A program made the translations under genes and the position numbers. The notes beneath the pieces are model-generated. The model was not told the origin of the DNA, did not search any database, and was given only the letters and a program-made list of their open reading frames with translations. Source: Oscillospiraceae bacterium (lineage in GTDB: Bacteria; Bacillota; Clostridia; Oscillospirales; Oscillospiraceae). Taken from it: a stretch of 33,364 nt of DNA. The DNA is taken from the NCBI GenBank assembly GCA_017416325.1, contig JAFQCV010000014.1:1-33364 (forward strand), written 5' to 3'. Shown in pieces: positions 29,791 through 33,364 of this stretch (within the stretch, counting starts at the first letter, position 1; every line of letters starts with the position of its first letter).

Positions 29791-29796
29791 ATTATA
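29791..29796 (-). promoter_or_regulatory. -10 box of the RNase J promoter
   Basis: A perfect TATAAT on the minus strand (GTGTTATAATAAT context) with no good -35 at 16-18 bases. The implied transcript carries a leader of about 175 bases. Confidence 0.5.
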
Positions 29797-29888
29797 ACAC
29801 AATTTTAGGGAAAAGTATACAATTATTTTTCGGGAAGCTTCGACGGGTTGCTTGGGATATGAAAAATAAAACTGCCTGCTGCAAGAGC

Positions 29889-30019
29889 AATGTCATTAAG
29901 TTAAGAGATTCCTGTCATTCCGAGGCTGCGTTAGCAGCCGTGGGAATCCCCCTCGTACGATGGAGATTGCGAAGCCAGTGTGAGCACTGGCTTCGCAATG
30001 ACACTAACTTAACGACATT
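29889..30019. repeat. MITE-like element with AATGTC ends
   Basis: Terminal inverted repeats AATGTCATTAAGTTA (29889-29903) and TAACTTAACGACATT (30005-30019) match in 14 of 15 bases. Inside are GGCTGC/GCAGCC (29924-29939), GATTCC/GGAATC arms and a 15-base perfect hairpin ATTGCGAAGCCAGTG / CACTGGCTTCGCAAT (29966-29999). It is noncoding. It lies 34 bases past the ABC gene stop, so its strong hairpins may also end that transcript. Confidence 0.8.
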
Positions 30020-30052
30020 GGTTTCAAACGCAACAGGCAATTTTTGTATGGT

Positions 30053-33000
30053 TTATTCTGTTCGCAAGGCAACCACAGGATCTTTCTTGGCGGCGCTGCG
30101 GGAGGGAATGATACCGGCAACCAGCGTCAAAAGGGCGCTGATGATGACCAGAATGATGGCCCCCTCCAAGGGAAGCACAGCCTTTAGTCCGGTCAGTCCT
30201 GTAAAGTGGAGCAAAATGGCATTGATGGGGAAGGTCAGCAGCAGCGATACGCCGATACCCACCAGTCCCGCGCACAGACCCACGATAAGGGTCTCGGCGT
30301 TAAACATACGGGAAACATTGCGCTTGGACGCGCCGATTGCCCGGAGAATACCGATCTCCTTGGTCCGCTCCTGCACAGAGATCAGGGTGATAACACCAAT
30401 CATGATGGAGGAGACCACCAAAGAAATGGACACAAAAGCAATGAGCAGGTAGCTGATGCCGCTGATAATGGCGGTAATAGAGCTCATGAGCAGCGCCACA
30501 TAGTCGGTATACTCGATCTTATCTTCTTCGGCAACACCATCGTTGTATTCCTGGATCCGATCGGCGATCAGATCTTTATCCGCGAAGGTGGTGGCATACA
30601 GGTAGATGGTGGAGGGACTTTCTTTATCCACATAACCCAGCAGCTTCAGATTATCCTCATAAGTGGACTGGGATACCGTGGGGGGCATATAGTTTTCGTA
30701 CAAGTAACGGTACTGTTCAATAGTCAGGGGCGGGATCATACCGCCGGTGCTGTCAGACATGGCGGCTTTCAGACTGCCCGCAAGCTGCTCCTGGCTCATG
30801 GCGCTGAGCCGCTGTTCCGTGGCGGCGGCATACTGAGCCTTGATCTGGGTGGCGGCAGCCTCCCGGACTTGGCCGAACAGCTCCTCGTCGCTCATTTCCC
30901 GGATATAGCCCATGACGGTGCTGGCATCCACGCCCATTTCTTCGGCGTACTTATCCACGATCATGGTTTCCACATCTTCCCGGGTCAGCTGGCCTACCTG
31001 CTGCTCCACAAGGGCAGCAACATATTCCGCAGAAGGCTGGCACATCACATCTAAAAAGGCGATAGCCTGCTGAGAAACGGTCAAAGACAGCAGATGTTCG
31101 GTAATGGCGGTCTTGATCTCTTCGTCGGTAGGCTCTTTTTCTTCCCCGGTGGCGAAAGGCAGGTTCAGCAGCACATCCTGCTTAGGGTTCGCCAGCTGCT
31201 CCTTGACTACATCCATACCCGCGGTGGTGTCAATGGCATAAGCGGTGAGAGCCTGGGTATAGCCGATAGCGCCGGTGACCATGGTGGAGGTGGCATCCTT
31301 ATTGGGGCGGGCGATGCCTACGATCTTCAGCTGGGTGCCGATCTCGGAGCTGTTATACAGGAAATCCATGCCGGCACCGGTCTTGGACATATCCACATAG
31401 CTGCCGGTGATGGCATCCTTCTGGTAATATTCCGCAGGCAGCAGAAGCTTAAAGGTGATGCCGCACAGATCCTCATAGCTCCAGCTCAGCTGCTCGGCAG
31501 CTTCCTGTTTTCCTTGTGTCATGCTGTTAAGGGTCTCGTTCATTTCCTCAGAGGAGATGAGGCCCAAAGCATAGAGCATCAGATCGGAGATCTCATTGTT
31601 GCTGTCCACAAACAGGATCACTTCATCATAGGCGGCGGGCCAGCTGCCGTGGATCAGATCGTACTGGTCCAGCAGTTGATCCCCAAGAAGCTGACCGTTT
31701 TCGCCGGGCAGCAGCTCTTCCCACACATCAAAGCTTTGGTACATAGAACCCATGGAGGAGTTGAAGAAGGAAGAGTAGTCACCGCCGAACATGGCGCCCA
31801 TGGCTTCCTGCATCAGTGCCATGACATCGCTTTTGATGATGACACCGTCGGTGTCCTTGGTATAGATATCAAAATCAAAATCGTAGCTATAGAGGATGGT
31901 GGCAAGATCGGAGATCCCACCGCCGCCGGCATCCAGATGCTTTTTGAAGTCTTTCAGGTTGTTGGTGGTTACCTCTGCGTTGAGGGTGGCGTTCATCAGG
32001 TCGTACATGATGCTGGAGGAGTAGACCTTGTCCAGACCGTGCTCCTCGCCTTCCTCCCGCTGATTGCTCATAAGGGTCAGCATCATAGCGCCCATATCCA
32101 GATTTTCTGCCTCGATGGTGATGGGATAGCTGGAGAGGGTATCCTGCTGTACCTGATCGATATAGTCATTGATGCCGGTGGACAGCGCCAGGATCAGCGC
32201 AATGCCGATGATGCCGATAGAACCGGCAAAGGCAGTGAGCAGGGTGCGTCCTTTCTTGGTAAACAGGTTCTTCAGGGACAGCATAAAGGAGGTGGCAAAG
32301 GACATGGAAGGCTTGCGCTCTTTCTTGGCACTTGCCAGCCGCTGCCGGTCATGCTCCCGGTGGGAAGATACTTCCTCAGCAGAGAGGGGGGCGGAATCGT
32401 CAGTAATTTTGCCGTCCAGCATCCGGATGATCCGGGTGGCATAGGTTTCGGCAAGGTCCGGGTTGTGGGTGACCATGATGACCAGACGGCTTTTTGCTAC
32501 TTCCTTCAAAATATCCATGACCTGGACGCTGGTTTCGGTGTCCAGCGCGCCGGTGGGTTCGTCTGCCAGGATGATGTCCGGGTTGTTAACCAGCGCCCGG
32601 GCGATTGCCACACGCTGCATCTGTCCGCCGGACATTTCATTGGGGCGTTTTCTCAGCTGGTCGCCAAGCCCCACAGATTCTAAAGCTTCCTTCGCCCGTC
32701 TGCGCCGCTCCTGCTTGGAGACGCCGGACAGGGTCAGCGCCAGCTCCACATTTTGCAGTACAGTCTGGTGGGGGATCAGATTGTAGTTCTGAAACACAAA
32801 GCCAATGGAGTGATTGCGGTAGCTGTCCCAGTCCCGGTCCTTGAAGCCCTTGGTGGAACGGCCGTTGATCTTCAGATCTCCGTGGGTATACTGATCCAGA
32901 CCGCCAATAATGTTCAGCATGGTGGTCTTACCGCAGCCGGAGGGACCCAGGATCGCCACAAAATCGCTTTCCCGGAATTGCAGATCGATTCCCCGCAGAG

Positions 33001-33058
33001 CATGGACAGTGCCGCTTCCGGCGGGATAATCCTTTTTAATGTTAATAAGTTCCAGCAT
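30053..33058 (-). CDS. MacB-like ABC transporter, ATPase and permease fused
   Basis: A 1001-residue fusion. Residues ~1-225 form the ATPase: Walker [10 protein letters not shown] (38-46), Q loop [12 protein letters not shown], signature [15 protein letters not shown] (about 142-156), Walker [13 protein letters not shown] (about 161-172) and switch His in MVTHNPD. A linker follows, then membrane segment 1 (about 270-292) and a very large, acidic external domain (about 295-845). Three more membrane segments form the FtsX-type permease with [27 protein letters not shown]. The last residues, [17 protein letters not shown], are the typical FtsX/MacB ending. AAAGG precedes the ATG. MacB-type proteins do not pump through the membrane; they couple ATP use to movement of the external domain (lipoprotein/peptide export or enzyme activation). 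No membrane-fusion partner is visible in the window, but upstream DNA is cut off. Confidence 0.9.
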   Translation of the reverse strand: MLELINIKKDYPAGSGTVHALRGIDLQFRESDFVAILGPSGCGKTTMLNIIGGLDQYTHGDLKINGRSTKGFKDRDWDSYRNHSIGFVFQNYNLIPHQTVLQNVELALTLSGVSKQERRRRAKEALESVGLGDQLRKRPNEMSGGQMQRVAIARALVNNPDIILADEPTGALDTETSVQVMDILKEVAKSRLVIMVTHNPDLAETYATRIIRMLDGKITDDSAPLSAEEVSSHREHDRQRLASAKKERKPSMSFATSFMLSLKNLFTKKGRTLLTAFAGSIGIIGIALILALSTGINDYIDQVQQDTLSSYPITIEAENLDMGAMMLTLMSNQREEGEEHGLDKVYSSSIMYDLMNATLNAEVTTNNLKDFKKHLDAGGGGISDLATILYSYDFDFDIYTKDTDGVIIKSDVMALMQEAMGAMFGGDYSSFFNSSMGSMYQSFDVWEELLPGENGQLLGDQLLDQYDLIHGSWPAAYDEVILFVDSNNEISDLMLYALGLISSEEMNETLNSMTQGKQEAAEQLSWSYEDLCGITFKLLLPAEYYQKDAITGSYVDMSKTGAGMDFLYNSSEIGTQLKIVGIARPNKDATSTMVTGAIGYTQALTAYAIDTTAGMDVVKEQLANPKQDVLLNLPFATGEEKEPTDEEIKTAITEHLLSLTVSQQAIAFLDVMCQPSAEYVAALVEQQVGQLTREDVETMIVDKYAEEMGVDASTVMGYIREMSDEELFGQVREAAATQIKAQYAAATEQRLSAMSQEQLAGSLKAAMSDSTGGMIPPLTIEQYRYLYENYMPPTVSQSTYEDNLKLLGYVDKESPSTIYLYATTFADKDLIADRIQEYNDGVAEEDKIEYTDYVALLMSSITAIISGISYLLIAFVSISLVVSSIMIGVITLISVQERTKEIGILRAIGASKRNVSRMFNAETLIVGLCAGLVGIGVSLLLTFPINAILLHFTGLTGLKAVLPLEGAIILVIISALLTLVAGIIPSRSAAKKDPVVALRTE

Positions 33059-33104
33059 TTTAGTATCCTTTCAACACAGCAGAAGCTGCTAATTCGGTAT
33101 TTTA

Positions 33105-33132
33105 AGTTTACACCAAAATCAGGTAAAAGCAA
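33105..33132 (-). promoter_or_regulatory. Promoter of the MacB-like gene
   Basis: On the minus strand, TTGCTT (33132-33127), a 16-base spacer, then TAAACT (33110-33105), about 45 bases before the ATG. Confidence 0.5.
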
Positions 33133-33227
33133 TACATTTCCCTGACGAAATGGCGGAATTTACAAAAAATTTACCGGATGTTAACGGATTTGTATATGGA
33201 AGAAAAATTGACATTTCTCGGGCAGCT

Positions 33228-33364
33228 GCAAAGGCTTCCCCTTGAGGGGAAGCTGTCACCAAAGGCGGCTCTTCGCAACCGCTTTTGGTGACTGATGAGG
33301 TGTAGGCTGCGCAGCAGCCGTTACAAAACCTAACTTTCTGCTTCGCAGACCACCTCATCCGTCA
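33228..33364. repeat. Palindromic repeat with GATGAGGTG ends (partial)
   Basis: Successive hairpins: GCTTCCCCT/AGGGGAAGC (33234-33253); TCACCAAAGGCGG with CCGCTTTTGGTGA (about 33256-33292); and an outer pair TGACTGATGAGGTG (33289-33302) with CACCTCATCCGTCA (33351-33364), which encloses GGCTGC/GCAGCC. It probably continues past the window end. Sequences of this type are familiar as dispersed repeats in gut Oscillospirales genomes, from memory and not checked. Confidence 0.7.

Larger units (their letters stand above)
29610..30052. other. Noncoding region between the RNase J and ABC genes
   Basis: 29610-29785 is the leader of the RNase J gene (minus strand), with small hairpins CCGGGT/ACCCGG (29759-29776) and CAGAGC/GCTCTG (29735-29749). 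29791-29796 is its -10 box. 29889-30019 is a MITE-like palindromic element. No gene is seen; the open frame across the element is built from its inverted repeats. Confidence 0.7.
33059..33364. other. Upstream region of the ABC gene
   Basis: 33105-33132 is the promoter of the ABC gene on the minus strand. 33133-33223 is A+T-rich with no recognised feature except a TTGACA at 33208-33213 on the plus strand without a good -10. 33228-33364 is a palindromic repeat cut by the window edge. No gene start is supported. Confidence 0.6.

Noticed and set aside
27999-32683. Long plus-strand frames opposite RNase J and the MacB-like gene
   Set aside because: They are antisense shadows of well-supported genes, rich in His/Gly/Asp/Val as expected from complement reading, with no start signals.

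Overview
This window reads as chromosomal DNA of an anaerobic gut Firmicute, most likely class Clostridia, order Oscillospirales. This is inferred from gene families and style, not from a marker gene. The signs are moderate to high G+C coding sequence with A+T-rich promoters, strong AGGAGG-type ribosome binding sites, occasional TTG and GTG starts, LplA/LplB/LplC-type sugar ABC transporters with a YesM/YesN-type two-component system, RNase J, a DUF5058 membrane protein, and many short palindromic intergenic repeats. I support 26 protein genes and see no rRNA, tRNA, phage, IS transposase or CRISPR-Cas.

Layout. 1-2291: a repeat remnant, an unknown membrane protein, a copy of a 190-base palindromic repeat, and a CBM9-like carbohydrate-binding protein. 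2292-2883: noncoding and full of hairpins (a regular hairpin array, a second repeat member), then the promoter and long structured leader of mgtE. 4304-14847: a carbohydrate uptake and sensing locus with a divergent FGGY sugar kinase, a YhcH/YjgK/YiaL protein, two ABC permeases, two tandemly duplicated solute-binding lipoproteins, a sensor-less histidine kinase, its AraC-type response regulator and a YesL-like membrane protein. 14916-17890: a membrane-anchored cyclophilin, a divergent cysteine-desulfidase-family enzyme, and an unknown lipoprotein. 17850-21516 (minus): a NahK-like kinase, nagA and a MATE exporter, apparently transcribed from a promoter covered by a perfect 16-bp inverted repeat. 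21620-24542 (minus): a tight three-gene unit of a DUF5058 membrane protein, a second unknown membrane protein and an M20 peptidase. 24728-26713: a DUF1846 protein and a small lipoprotein. 26762-29609 (minus): a tRNA-dihydrouridine synthase and RNase J. 30053-33058 (minus): a MacB-like ATPase/permease fusion.

How they may work together. The 5979-14847 genes look like one regulon. A shared 13-base motif lies 20-21 bases upstream of the -35 box both at the ABC operon promoter and at the two-component promoter, so the regulator may control both. No ABC ATPase and no glycoside hydrolase is present, so a shared MsmK-type ATPase elsewhere is expected. NahK plus NagA points to amino-sugar salvage.

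Most likely undescribed items: (1) the DUF5058 / unknown membrane protein / M20 peptidase unit as a possible two-subunit transporter feeding a peptidase; (2) the mgtE leader, which does not look like an M-box; (3) a repeat family with constant outer ends and interchangeable hairpin cores; (4) the shared operator motif of the sugar locus. Promoters, start sites and families were assigned by eye; no database search was run.
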